From Petunia secreta (lineage: Eukaryota > Streptophyta > Magnoliopsida > Solanales > Solanaceae): 64,000 bases of DNA. The notes under the pieces are model-generated. The model worked only from the letters and a program-made list of their open reading frames with translations. It did no database searches and was not told the origin of the DNA. Position 1 is the stretch's first letter. Each line of letters begins with the position of its first letter. Location of the stretch: contig JARKIP010000035.1 of the NCBI GenBank assembly GCA_029990175.1, forward strand, positions 37,586,001-37,650,000. The letters run 5' to 3'. Shown in pieces: positions 1 to 10,870 of this stretch. Position numbers and translations under genes: made by a program.

Positions 1-3000
1 CCTTCTTGAGAAGATTTCGTCCTCGAAATTGTAGCGTCAACCTCCACGACATTGTCCTCCACGGTGCCATTACCTACATCAAAAGGAGCCAAGTCACTAA
101 CATTAAAAGTGTTTGAAATAGCATACTCACTTGGCAAATCGATCACATAGGCGTTGTTGTTGATCTTGGATATCACTTGGAAGGGTCCATCTCCCCGGGG
201 TGCCAATTTCCCTTTCCTGAGGTTTGGAAACCTTTCCTTGCGGAAATGCACCCACACCCAATCTCCTTTCTTGAGTTCCAGCTTCTTCCTCCCCTTGTTC
301 TTCTTGAGGGCAACCTTGTCATAGGCTTCCTCCAAGCGCTTCCTCGTCTTGGCATGGATTTCAAGCATGGCTTTAGCACGGGTTTCACCTTCAAAATTAA
401 CAACCATTTCCTTGGGCAAAGGGGTTAGATCAAGTGGAATCAAAGGATTAAAACCATAAACGCACTCAAACGGAGTCAAGCCAATCATGCTATGCAATGT
501 ACGGTTATAAGCAAACTCCATAAGAGGTAACTTGTCAACCCAAGTCCCGGCCTTACCTCGGGTCATGGCTCTAAGGAGAGCACCCAAGGTTCGGTTCACC
601 ACTTCGGTTTGACCATCCGTTTGGGGGTGGTGGGACGTGGAGAACAACAACTTGGTGCCAAGAGCACCCCAAAGACACCTCCAAAAATGGCTAAGGAACT
701 TAGAGTCCCTATCACTCACAATGGTTTGAGGCACACCATGCAACTTTAACACATTATCAATGAACAAAGAAGCTACATGTTGTGCATCATGACTCTTCTT
801 ACAAGGAATAAAGTGAGCCATTTTGGAGAACCGATCCACGACAACATAAATGCTATCGTGCCCCCCTTTAGACCGTGGCAAGCCCATAACAAAATCCATT
901 GAAATATCCATCCACGGGCTAGTAGGAATAGGTAGGGGAGTATACAAACCATGGGAATTAGATTTGGACTTAGCATACTTGCAATCCAAGCAAGTATTGC
1001 AAAGTCTCTCAACTTGCACACCCATCTTTGGCCAATGGAATTGCTCCATGAGAATGGCCAAGGTTTTGTTCCTCCCAAAGTGACCCATCAAGCCCCCACA
1101 ATGTGCTTCACGAACAAGCAGCTCCCTCCATGAGGACTCGGGCACACAAACTCTTCCATTTTTAAAAATGTAGCCGTCAACCCATTGGTATTTCTCCACC
1201 CGCTTTCCACTCACTAGAGCATCATGAATGCTCTTGAACTTTGGGTCATGTTCATACAAAGACTTTATACTCTCAAAACCCATAAGTCTAGAGGCAAGAG
1301 TGGTAGCAAGGGCGAACTTCCTAGAAAGCGCATCGGCCACAACATTGTCCTTGCCCTTCTTGTAATGAATTACATAAGGGAAAGACTCAATGAACTCCAC
1401 CCACTTGGCATGCCTTTTGTTCAATTTCTCTTGGCCTCTTAGATGTTTGAGTGACTCGTGGTCACTCTTGATCACGAATTCCCGAGGCCAAAGATAGTGT
1501 TGCCAATGGGCCAAAGCTCTCACTAGGGCATACAACTCCTTGTCATACGTAGAGTAATTCAAGGTTGCGCCCTTTAACTTCTCACTAAAGTAGGCAACGG
1601 GTTTCCCTTCTTGCATGAGAACACCCCCAATACCCACCCCCGAGGCATCACACTCTACCTCAAAAGCCTTCCCGAAGTCGGGCAATTGCAACAATGGGGC
1701 GGTACTTAACCTACTTTTCAATTCTTGGAAAGCTTTCTCTTGCGGCTCTCCCCAAACAAAGGACTTGTCCTTTTTCACCAACTCCGTGAGTGGTGCGGCA
1801 ATGGTGCTAAAGTCTCTAACAAAGCGCCGATAGAAACTAGCAAGGCCATGAAAACTCCGCACATGAGAAACGGTGGTGGGAGTAGGCCAATCTCTAATGG
1901 CTTCAACTTTGGATTCATCAACTTCTACACCATTGACACTAACAACAAAGCCCAAAAAGACAACCTTTTCAACACAAAAGGCGCACTTCTTAAAGTTGGC
2001 ATAGAGCTTTTCGGCTCGTAGCACTTCAAGCACTTGACTCAAGTGGCCCACATGGTCGCCTATTGACTTGCTATAAATCAATATGTCATCAAAGTAGACG
2101 ACCACGAATTTGTTGATGAATGGCTTAAGCACGTGGTTCATTAATCTCATGAAAGTGCTAGGTGCGTTGGAGAGGCCGAAAGGCATCACCAACCATTCAT
2201 ATAGACCAAACTTGGTCTTGAATGCGGTTTTCCACTCATCCCCGGGTTTCATCCGGATTTGATGGTAGCCGGACCTAAGGTCTATTTTAGAAAAGACACT
2301 AGAACCACTAAGCTCATCCAACATGTCATCCAATCGAGGTATGGGATGTCGATACTTTACCGTGATCTTGTTGACCGCTCGACAATCCACACACATCCTC
2401 CAAGTGCCATCCTTTTTTGGAACGAGGATCACGGGCACGGCACAAGGACTTAAGCTTTCCCTCACCAAGCCCTTTGTAAGCAATTCATCAATTTGTTTTT
2501 GCAACTCCCTTGTGTCCTCGGGATTGCTTCTATATGCCGGCTTGTTGGGGATTTGAGATCCCGGGACAAAATCAATTTGATGTTCAATACCCCTCAAGGG
2601 AGGTAGTCCATCCGGCATCTCTTCCGGAAACATGTCCTCGTAGACCTTCAAAACATTGTCAATGGCACTAGGCAAAGGGTTAGGGTTAGATAAATAATCA
2701 CTTTCGGAATTTAAAACCATACCTTTGTGCACTAGGCATATGAACATCTTGGTGCCATCATTACCTCTCAAAACCTCACCCGGTTGCATCATGGCACACA
2801 TGCGACCGGTGGAAGATGGTGGAGTCTCGGCCAAGGATTTGGTCACAATCGGGGACTTGGCCTTAGCCGCTTCCCGCAACTCTTTCATGCGCCGATAGTC
2901 TTCACTTACTTGCTTCGGGGTCAAAGGTGTAAGCACAAACCTTTTTCCCTCATGTTTCACCGTGTAAGTGTTGGCCCGGCCATCATGAACCACTTGTTTG

Positions 3001-4820
3001 TCGTATTGCCAAGGCCTTCCAAACAAAAGATGGCAAGCTTGCATTGGCACCACGTCAAACATGTGTTCATCTTGATAGTTTCCAATCTTGAACCTAACCA
3101 AGACTTGCTTCACTACCCTCAATTCCCCACACTCACTTAGCCATTGCAAACGGTAGGGGCTCGGGTGTTTAATGGTAGTCAACTTCAATTGTGAGACCAA
3201 AGATTGGCTCACCACATTTGCACAACTACCCGAGTCAATAATCATGGAACAAACTTGCCCCCTCACTCTACAACGGGCATGGAACAAGTTCTCCCTTTGC
3301 TCATCTTCCCTCTCCTCACTCAACATAGTTCCCAAAATGCGGCGTACCACAAGGAACATATTAGGATCATCCCCCTCCGTCGCCCTCTCTTCATCCTCTC
3401 CCTCAACTTCCTCACTTTCCTCCTCATCATCCCCCTCGGGCTCACTTTCCCCCTCATAGACCAACCCATCATCCATTACAATCATCATTTTCCGGGTAGG
3501 ACACTCTTTGGAAAAGTGGCCATAACCCTTGCATTTATGACATTGGAAGGAAGAAGAAGAAGGAGTATTTAAAGTAGTCTTAGAAGTACCTCCAACTTCT
3601 TTGTGGTCGCTCTTCGGGGTAGCCTTTTCAAAAGGCTTCTTTACATCTCGGCTCCCACTTGCTCCACTAGCATATGGGCTCTTCCAATCTTTGGTGCGAG
3701 TTGAAGGAGTGGTGGTGGTAGTACTCCTATAGCGAGGAGCCTTTTCTTCCTTGAGCCATTTCTCGGCTTCAACCGCGGCATCACAAACATCTTGCAAGGA
3801 GTGGAAGATGTGAAGTCTCAATTGGGAAGCAATCTCCCTACTCAAACCACTTTTGAAACGGATGATAGCTTGTTCTTCATCCTCCGTTTCCATGTCAAGA
3901 GCCATCCGGTTTTTCTCAAAGTCGTTGAAATATTCATCAACGGACTTGTAGCCTTGCTTCAATTCATAGAGCTTTTTGAGTTGCTCTTGTCGATACTTGG
4001 GAGTCACATACTTGTTGTTCATAACTTCTTTCAATTCTTCCCAAGTGATGTTCATCCGCAACCCAAGTCTTCTCCTTGATCGCTTGATGGATTCCCACCA
4101 AGTAGAGGCATAGGACTCAAATGATGAAATGGCATAAGTGGCCTTCTTCTCCTCGGTCATATCATTTGTGTCAAAGACCCGCTCCAATTGGATCTTCCAT
4201 TCAAGAAATGCTTCCGGATCACTAGTCCCCTTGAAAGGCGGGATAGTGATCTTGACACTATTGAGATTAGTGTCTCGACCCCCACGGTGTTGTTCCGGTT
4301 GAACCCCATAGTTGTCATCAACATCTTCATATTCCCTTCCCAAGTTTTCCCCCATATAAGCTCTTGGTGGTCCTCGACCTCGACCACGACCTCTATCTAT
4401 ACCTCGGCCTCCATTCATCGCCCTCCTATTTGGATAGGGGACATCAAAGTAATCATCATCAAGTCCGAGGCCCTCCCCTTCTTGAGCTTCATCAACTTGC
4501 TCAAGAGGTGCAATGTTTCTCCGTGGCCTTAGGAATGGAACATCTCCTTGGGGATTGCCCAAGGGTTGGGGATTGCCCAACATTCTTTCTCTAGCAAGAG
4601 CCTCATCCCTCAACCGTTGTCGACGAACTAGCTCCGCATAATGATCCGGCTTCATGATGGAATCATCACTAGTGCCTTCATTGGGGTCCTTTTGGACACT
4701 CGGGGTCCTCTCCTTTTCAAGAACCTCCATTTTAAGGTTTAGGGCCTTCACCTCGGCTAACAAGCTAGCCAAGACGTCGGTTGGAACCTCAATGGTACTC
4801 TTTGCTTTCTCCTCCGCCAT
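1..4820 (-). CDS. Ty3/gypsy Gag-Pol polyprotein of element A (3' end beyond window)
   Basis: Retrotransposon polyprotein read on the minus strand from the ATG at 4820. In order: Gag with an Arg/Gly-rich stretch, a CCHC zinc knuckle (Cys about residue 427), retropepsin with D-S-G at about residue 529, reverse transcriptase with YFDDILIYS at about 909, RNase H, and integrase with zinc-binding and DDE regions ending in a GPF module. I checked the frame at the start codon, CCHC, DSG, YFDD, the integrase SDRD and the last bases of the window. All six are in the same frame and I met no stop, so at least 1606 codons look open. The stop should lie just left of the window inside the missing 3' LTR, as in elements B and C. 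There is no chromodomain of the usual type. The Ser-Arg-Thr-Lys...GEDD tail recalls the CRM clade (inference). This looks like a potentially functional copy. Confidence 0.9.
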   Translation of the reverse strand, partial: MAEEKAKSTIEVPTDVLASLLAEVKALNLKMEVLEKERTPSVQKDPNEGTSDDSIMKPDHYAELVRRQRLRDEALARERMLGNPQPLGNPQGDVPFLRPRRNIAPLEQVDEAQEGEGLGLDDDYFDVPYPNRRAMNGGRGIDRGRGRGRGPPRAYMGENLGREYEDVDDNYGVQPEQHRGGRDTNLNSVKITIPPFKGTSDPEAFLEWKIQLERVFDTNDMTEEKKATYAISSFESYASTWWESIKRSRRRLGLRMNITWEELKEVMNNKYVTPKYRQEQLKKLYELKQGYKSVDEYFNDFEKNRMALDMETEDEEQAIIRFKSGLSREIASQLRLHIFHSLQDVCDAAVEAEKWLKEEKAPRYRSTTTTTPSTRTKDWKSPYASGASGSRDVKKPFEKATPKSDHKEVGGTSKTTLNTPSSSSFQCHKCKGYGHFSKECPTRKMMIVMDDGLVYEGESEPEGDDEEESEEVEGEDEERATEGDDPNMFLVVRRILGTMLSEEREDEQRENLFHARCRVRGQVCSMIIDSGSCANVVSQSLVSQLKLTTIKHPSPYRLQWLSECGELRVVKQVLVRFKIGNYQDEHMFDVVPMQACHLLFGRPWQYDKQVVHDGRANTYTVKHEGKRFVLTPLTPKQVSEDYRRMKELREAAKAKSPIVTKSLAETPPSSTGRMCAMMQPGEVLRGNDGTKMFICLVHKGMVLNSESDYLSNPNPLPSAIDNVLKVYEDMFPEEMPDGLPPLRGIEHQIDFVPGSQIPNKPAYRSNPEDTRELQKQIDELLTKGLVRESLSPCAVPVILVPKKDGTWRMCVDCRAVNKITVKYRHPIPRLDDMLDELSGSSVFSKIDLRSGYHQIRMKPGDEWKTAFKTKFGLYEWLVMPFGLSNAPSTFMRLMNHVLKPFINKFVVVYFDDILIYSKSIGDHVGHLSQVLEVLRAEKLYANFKKCAFCVEKVVFLGFVVSVNGVEVDESKVEAIRDWPTPTTVSHVRSFHGLASFYRRFVRDFSTIAAPLTELVKKDKSFVWGEPQEKAFQELKSRLSTAPLLQLPDFGKAFEVECDASGVGIGGVLMQEGKPVAYFSEKLKGATLNYSTYDKELYALVRALAHWQHYLWPREFVIKSDHESLKHLRGQEKLNKRHAKWVEFIESFPYVIHYKKGKDNVVADALSRKFALATTLASRLMGFESIKSLYEHDPKFKSIHDALVSGKRVEKYQWVDGYIFKNGRVCVPESSWRELLVREAHCGGLMGHFGRNKTLAILMEQFHWPKMGVQVERLCNTCLDCKYAKSKSNSHGLYTPLPIPTSPWMDISMDFVMGLPRSKGGHDSIYVVVDRFSKMAHFIPCKKSHDAQHVASLFIDNVLKLHGVPQTIVSDRDSKFLSHFWRCLWGALGTKLLFSTSHHPQTDGQTEVVNRTLGALLRAMTRGKAGTWVDKLPLMEFAYNRTLHSMIGLTPFECVYGFNPLIPLDLTPLPKEMVVNFEGETRAKAMLEIHAKTRKRLEEAYDKVALKKNKGRKKLELKKGDWVWVHFRKERFPNLRKGKLAPRGDGPFQVISKINNNAYVIDLPSEYAISNTFNVSDLAPFDVGNGTVEDNVVEVDATISRTKSSQE

Positions 4821-5380
4821 GTACCTACAACAATCAAAAACAAGAAAGGAAGATTAGAGTAAAAGTCCTCACTCACTCCCTCACTTTTGTTTGTCGCTCG
4901 GGTTCACTCAAGCTTGGGGGTTGGTTTCACACAAACTTGAAATCAATGGCCTCCTCGTAGTTGCGCAACCTCCTCAAAGATCAAACCAAAATACAAGAAC
5001 CAAATGCTCTTCGGGAAGAGTGGATTCAATGGGACTCGATCAACGCCAAGCTATTTGGTGCGCACTTGAACCAAACAATTAACTACGAATCTTCTTCGGA
5101 TTCTACTCTCCTCCTAGGCACGAGTATCCTATTCGCACAAGGGATTAGTACTAATTGGGTAGAAGTGTTACCCTCAAAGTACTAACCGGAAGTGGCGCGA
5201 TCAAATGTTCAAAGATCGATTCGCCACTAAACGGATTCGGAATTGGACGAATTTTGGTTTGTGATCTAGAAACTCACCATATTTGATGATGCTATGGGAG
5301 TTTTGGTGGTTGGGAACTGTTACGACACCTTTGCGAACGTTCTGTCCAACTTCAGGAAATTCTGGAAATTGGTTCCCTTC

Positions 5381-5462
5381 GCGATCGCGTGCAGATGAGC
5401 GCGACCGCGATGAACAAAAATTCAGAATTGGCGCGATAGCGCGAGACCTTGCGCGATCGCGC
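5381..5462 (-). repeat. Leader cluster of GCGATCGCG palindromes, element A
   Basis: Between the primer site and the gag start lie two CGCGATCGCG palindromes and two variants (GCGACCGCG and GCGATAGCGC). The same motif is repeated in the LTR of this element (6484-6617). No other protein or RNA feature explains it. Confidence 0.8.
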
Positions 5463-6096
5463 AGGTTTGTTCAGCTGAACCAGAATTTCGACAGAAAAAC
5501 AGCAGTTTTGGCACAACAACAACCCAAATGCAATGTATTTCAGTTTTCAAGCTTTCCAAAGATGTTTTTCAGCTGGAACAAACATTCCCCAATAGTTCAT
5601 ACACAAAAACAACCATCAAACAACTTGTTTTCAAAGATTTTTGACAAGTTCCTCAATATTTCCAAAACCTTCAAGAACTAAATTTTCGATTTTCACTACA
5701 ATACTCCAAATGATGTTATGTTGGTATCAAAACAACGGGAAAACTATTGTGAACAATCCCCGATACCAAACATTCACAATATCATAACATCAAGCAAGTT
5801 TTGGCAAATTTTGCAAAATACCCAACCTAGGGTTCAATTTTTGAACTTTTGATTTTCAACTCCAAAACGCGTTTTGTTGGTACCCAATTGTCGGGTTCAC
5901 GTAAACAAACAATCCCCGATAATCAAAACCAACAAAATCGTAACACAAGCGATTTCCTCCAAATTTTTGGGTTTTTGAGTTTTTGAATTTTTTTCTTCTT
6001 TTTCAATATAACAAGAACAAGAACACGAAAATAAATGCGGAACAAAGATGACAAGCACGAAGAGTAGGACGAGGGCTCGTAAGAACGCAACCCTAG

Positions 6097-6113
6097 CCTT
6101 GCTCTGATACCAA
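6097..6113 (-). other. Primer binding site (tRNA-iMet) of element A
   Basis: On the minus strand the sequence TTGGTATCAGAGCAAGG lies one base downstream of the LTR end. It is complementary to the 3' end of plant initiator methionine tRNA, the usual primer for minus-strand DNA synthesis in this retrotransposon group. Confidence 0.9.
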
Positions 6114-6114
6114 C

Positions 6115-6866
6115 TGATAAGGGGTAAACCCACGAAAGCGATAAAGAGATAAAGCGAGACGAGACTTACACTAAAGTTCGAGTAGCAACGAAGAACTTGT
6201 TCCGTTACACCCCAAACGATTGGAAAGAATCACCTAACACTATGCAACTATCCTCAAGAGACACGAGGCTCAAGCAAATAGAATGATCGAAGATGGATTG
6301 AAGAGCAACTTGGATTCATCCAATTGATTTCAAGCCAAAAGAGTTACAAGTGTTTGAGAGCAATGCTCATTAATGTTCTTTGTTCAAAGTAAGGTAATTG
6401 CAATAAATGAAAGAGGGGTGTTATAAATACACCCCTTTACAAGGTTTTCCTAGTTTCTGGTCCGAGACTGCCAAAGTGTTCATCGCGATCGCGCATGGTT
6501 ATACGCGATCGCGAGGCACACTTAAAAACTAGTTGCGCGATCGCGCAAGACATGGCGCGAAGGCGAAGAGCAAAAAGAGAATCTTCGCGATCGCGAAGGT
6601 ATTCACGCGATCGCGAAGAACAAAAATCCAGCTTCAGGCAGTAAGCTCAGCAGAATTCCCCTGTTTTGGCCCTGTTTTGGTCCCCTGCTTCTTGCTCTGT
6701 TTCCTGCCCTGTTTCAACGTTGATTGAGCTCCAATGCATCGTTTTCAAGTCTTCTCCCGAGCTCGTATCGTCCATGCCCTTCCGGATCAAGTGTGAGTGA
6801 GCATCATGAAGTGCTTTGGCTTGGCTTCTCGTAAAGGGTCTTGTGACGGTGGTTTGCCCCGCATCA
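6115..6866 (-). repeat. 5' LTR of element A (752 bp)
   Basis: In element sense it starts TGATGCGGGG and ends in TCA. The first ~230 bases of U3 continue the polyprotein frame (RPFTRSQAK...MHWSS), so the tail of Pol is LTR-encoded. A cluster of five GCGATCGCG palindromes plus a GCGCGAAGGCG variant occupies 6484-6617. The TATA-like box sits in a perfect hairpin at 6414-6436, with arms AGGGGTGT/ACACCCCT and a 7-nt loop. The loop reads TATAAAT on the plus strand, so the element-sense box is TATTTATA, inverted relative to sister LTRs. Confidence 0.88.
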
Positions 6867-7123
6867 AAGCACAACAATTTCATACTGCAAGAATCCTGGA
6901 AAGACAATCCAGCCCGGAGGGAAGGTACGTTTTATATATATACATCATGTTGCAAACACATTTTCATTGTAGGAAACACACCCCGAGCAAAGCAAACATC
7001 CCAGCCCGACACCCTACATCCTTTTAAGTCAATAGGCTCTTCTATAGTCATGACAAAATTGGCCGCACTGTCAAAGTCTTTCCCCGAAGACTCTTTCATC
7101 ATCCCGGTGCAAAGAGGGGCAGC
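6867..7123 (+). mobile_element. 3' internal remnant of an Ogre/Tat-like retrotransposon with polypurine tract
   Basis: Non-coding-looking internal DNA ending in the purine-rich AAAGAGGGGCAGC (7111-7123), directly before the TG of a very long LTR. That is the expected position of a polypurine tract. Element A cuts the element off on the left, so its coding region is outside the window. No readable domain remains here. The lineage call rests on LTR length and terminal sequence and is moderately sure. Confidence 0.65.
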
Positions 7124-8744
7124 TGTTGACACCTAATTTTGTCCCTCCTATTTTCAAATTAACAGTTCTTGAAATTTGCACACACTTGTGTATTCATTCC
7201 CACCTCGTCTATTCTTTTCAAATTGATTGCTCATAATAGCCTGGAAATTGAGGCCATTTTCAAAAGCATCATCTCAAACCATAGCTATTTTATAATTTTC
7301 TACAATTGCTTCTATCTTTGACAAAATTATCCAAAATTATTTTAAGCCTCAAAATTATAAATTTTATGCATTTTAGCCCTCCTAATATTTTAAAATTAAT
7401 TTTCTAATTTCTCTATATTTTTTGAATCCATTTTACACTATTTTTTATACCTATTTATATGTTATTTATACAATATATATATATATACATATATACACAT
7501 ATATGCACACAAAGCACACACATCAGCTATTATTTTACATGTCACGACTACGTGGATCGATCCTGATCATCCACGCAGGCGATCCAACGGTCCTAATTCA
7601 GTTTCCTTGTTTTACCCTCCCCCCCAACCAAACCCTTTCCTTTCTCTCATTTTTTCCCACGCCCGACTCTCTCTCTCCTCTCTCTTGGAGATTTCAATCG
7701 CCATCACTGTCGATCAACTTTTCGGCCATTGTGACCGGAGAAAATTGGGGAAAATGACACCGCCGTATTCCCCTCGATGTCCACTACAAAAACCATGCAT
7801 TTTTGGCGATGTTTGGGTAAGGGCGAGGTGCGAACCTTGACAACTGTAACGCCACCATGGGGAAATACCTCAGGCGGGGCTCTGTTTGTTTTGAGATAAT
7901 TTGAACATTGAGAAGAGGTGAGTTTGTTCTTCCTTGCAACCCTAATTAGAAGCGGGTCGATTCGACACGACCCAATTCAAACCCTAACTGGTACCCTCTC
8001 TACCCCCTATTTTCCTTTTGTTTCCTTATTGCTCCTACGTGACTTTAAAACGTAGATTCACCTAGTTTGCTCAAAATTTTGTCATGCTTTGTTATGATTT
8101 CTCGAATCAAGTAAGGTTAAAAATTGGTAACATAATGTTGATTTAGACACAGATGTTGAGTTCACGATTAGCATCTTAGGTTATTTCTGTGATGATTAAG
8201 CTGGAAACCCTTGTCTGCTTAGAATTATTGCTTGTTTTTGTCCTATCACAATGTGCTTAGCTTTTACCTTTCAAAATGCTTGATCCTACATGTCTGAATG
8301 CCTAAATTTGAAATGGACAGTATGATTTGTCATGTTTTAGGTCTTTGAAAGAGATTTAGTTGAATCTCTTGATTGAAATTTATAAGTAGAATCTGTTATA
8401 GTATCTACTGAAATCAGATGAATTGTTCTCAATTGTTTAAACTTGTTAACGGGTTAATCATGAATCTGGACTGATTAAGTGTGAAGAGAGGAAATCTTAT
8501 TTAGTTTAGGATTAAGGTTACCCTAAAACTAAGGGCCTGACTGGTTTATTTTTGGCAAGTCCACCTAAGGACATCTTTTAAACTTGGAAGGATTACTTTT
8601 CCTGTTTCTTTTGATTGTCTAACTGGCTTTGATCATATGGGAAATTGATTCCCTCAGATTGATGACATGATTTTCCCCTTTCCTTCTTTAAAATTTTACC
8701 TTCTTTACATCAAGATTCGAATTCTTAAGACCCTAGACTAGACC

Positions 8745-8752
8745 TATATAAA
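8745..8752 (+). promoter_or_regulatory. TATA box in the long LTR
   Basis: TATATAAA followed about 30 bases later by CGACTGAAAACAC, a plausible transcription start for the Ogre-like element. Positional inference only. Confidence 0.45.
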
Positions 8753-10030
8753 CCCTCCTCCTCCTCGACTGAAAACACAAGTTCAGGACACAAAAATCCA
8801 GAAATACCCTTATACACTTAGCAAAAGTAACTTGCATAGTTTTGCTTGGTATCCCTCTCTCTTTGCTCACTGTGTTTTCTGTGGAGAATTATTGTTTGCT
8901 GCTGATCCTTATACCTCTTGTCGGCATTCTAATCTAGACGTACTCATTCTCACTCCTGTTTACTTATTAATCCCACATATGTATGTGAGTGCTCTTTGTT
9001 TGGTCTGTTAAAACCCCTGTTTTCCTTCACCATGATTAGTTTCTGTGTAGTTGCATCTTGGTCTTAAAGGCTATGTAATGAAAGGCATTAAGTGCTTGGT
9101 ATCTCTATGAATGTGTCTGTTTGTGACCTTCTAACTCTGCCTTCGTTTTCATCCAAGTTATTGGTCTGTCTTCTCTTCTCTGGGTGATCTGCATATTCTA
9201 AGATCATAGACCACCTTACAAAGGTGCACTTGACTGCACTTGCTCCTAGCAGACCCCTCCTTTGGCTCAGGTCTTGCCCCTCCCCTTTTCCTTGTTGGTT
9301 TTTTTCTGTTTGCAGGTTATTCAAAAGGCCTGGGCTGGCCAAAGTCCTGACCTGGTAATTATTGGGTACCCTTTGAGACTTGAAAGAGTCAGGGCCTGGA
9401 CTTTTAAGTTGATTCTAGGGCTGTGGTGATGAAACTGTAAACCTATGATTGCTTACTAAGTTTTAACCTTGAACTCTGGGAAGACTATACAATTATGAAC
9501 TTATAGCTTAGTCTCCCTTAGAAACTGTCCCCCAAACTTGTATATTTGCTAGGTATCCTGCCTGTATTTTTCCTAAAACAGGGGCACAACAATGATGTTG
9601 TGCAAAATTGGCTACCAGGGGCCATTCTTTTGTCTTTTTTCCCTCCCTGTGCGCATTGCATCATATTTAGGCATAAATTAAAATTAGTCTTAAGTTATTT
9701 CTTTTAAGAAAACTGATAGCATGATTAAATTTTACACTTCCCGAAGATTTGTACACTTTTAAAAAAGCCCAAAAGTATGATTAATTAACGTTATTGTCCA
9801 AATTTTCGATAAACATGGGGCTATATGTGTTCTACTTGTCTATAGGAGACTGTATCTGAAAATTAAAACTTCTCCTTTTGTTAAAAAACAGTCCAGGCCC
9901 ATAACGTTTTCAAAAACATGCCTTTTTATATGTTTAAACTGTTTCTGTTTTGCGCGAATAGTCCAGGCCCAGTAAACCCTTCAAAAATTACCTGTATACG
10001 TATATAAATGTTTTGAAGTGCTCTAAACAC

Positions 10031-10060
10031 CCTTATACACTAATCTAATAGTGTATAAGG
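10031..10060 (+). repeat. Perfect 12-bp hairpin in the long LTR
   Basis: Arms CCTTATACACTA (10031-10042) and TAGTGTATAAGG (10049-10060) are exact reverse complements around a 6-nt loop. It lies in the U5-side half of the LTR. Function unknown. Confidence 0.7.
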
Positions 10061-10870
10061 GCGTATAAAGCTTAGGGGTCGTTTATACACTTTAAAACTA
10101 TATTTTTCCAAAGTATCATCATCTAGATCATGTATTTGCATGTATATGTAAGTATTATTACGTGCGACAGCCCACTATTTGCATTTATGTGTTCTTGTGA
10201 TTTCGTTTTTGAAAACAGCTCCTCTCCCTATATGTATATTTCCAGAAATCCGACCCCAACACCAAAAGGCCATTAAGGTTAGGGCTCGACAATTAATGAC
10301 GAGTCACACCGACCCTAAATGAGCCGACATTTTATTTTAAAACAAACTCCCTTTTGTTTTCTTGAAATCTGAACTTTATTTGCAAAATATACTCTTTGTG
10401 CAAACCTTTCCAAGTATTTAAGTTGGTAGTAAACCCCGTTTATATGTTAACAACACTTGTATGTTGTTTCACGATTAGGCTTTTAATATGAGAGGCCTTG
10501 ACTACGATTAGGCTTAAGTATAGGCCGAATATAAATTGTTTGTGTGTGAAGATACGATAAATCCAAGTTAGTATTCATATGACAATATACACTGTTTACA
10601 TCCCAAATTAAGACTCGGATGGTAACCACCTTTTGGTGGGACTCGGGGAAGTGCCTAACACCTTCTTCTCTGAGTCATTTGGACTTCTTACCCGCATAGA
10701 ATCTCTGAAATAGACTAGTAGACCTATCGAACTTGATTTTAAGCATTAGGTGACCTAATACGCCTTAGAAAATATATTAGGTGGCGACTCCAACATCCAA
10801 CTCAAATAAGTTACCCAGTCAAATCTGAAACCCGACTCGCCTCGAGTTAAGTCCAAAATCGGGTATGACA

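Larger units (their letters stand above)
1..6866 (-). mobile_element. Ty3/gypsy LTR retrotransposon A (left end missing)
   Basis: Minus-strand element containing polypurine-side sequence at position 1, the polyprotein, an untranslated leader (4821-6096), the primer binding site and the complete 5' LTR. The element interrupts the 3' end of an Ogre-like element, whose sequence resumes at 6867. The expected 5-bp target duplication copy on the right is AAGCA (6867-6871); its partner is outside the window. The coding part is very close to element C, but the LTR and leader repeat motif is completely different (GCGATCGCG instead of GGCGGACCGCC). Confidence 0.9.
7124..10870 (+). repeat. Long LTR (3747 bp) of Ogre/Tat-like element
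   Basis: The LTR begins TGTTGACACC and ends GGGTATGACA. The right boundary is supported because the sequence of non-autonomous element T resumes exactly after it, matching the uninterrupted copy in element D. It has AT microsatellites near 7470-7510, a TATA box at 8745-8752 followed by C-rich sequence (probable promoter and R start), and short paired motifs near 9890 and 9960 sharing 'GTCCAGGCCCA'. I find no convincing gene in it; the short open frames are chance. LTRs of several kb are typical of Ogre/Tat elements. Confidence 0.75.

Noticed and set aside
177..4594. Many plus-strand open frames across 1-4.6 kb
   Set aside because: They are complements of the minus-strand Gag-Pol frame of element A, which shows all conserved motifs in one frame.
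6484..6617. GCGATCGC repeats resembling the cyanobacterial HIP1 palindrome, as possible bacterial DNA
   Set aside because: They sit inside a typical plant LTR and again in the leader of the same element and in a solo LTR; no bacterial genes surround them.
7422..7840. Possible small gene in the long LTR (111- and 77-codon frames)
   Set aside because: AT microsatellite and C/T-rich LTR sequence; no motif, no codon bias seen and overlapping frames.
10031..10060. 12-bp hairpin as an intrinsic terminator
   Set aside because: Eukaryotic context and no U-tract; retained only as a structural repeat.
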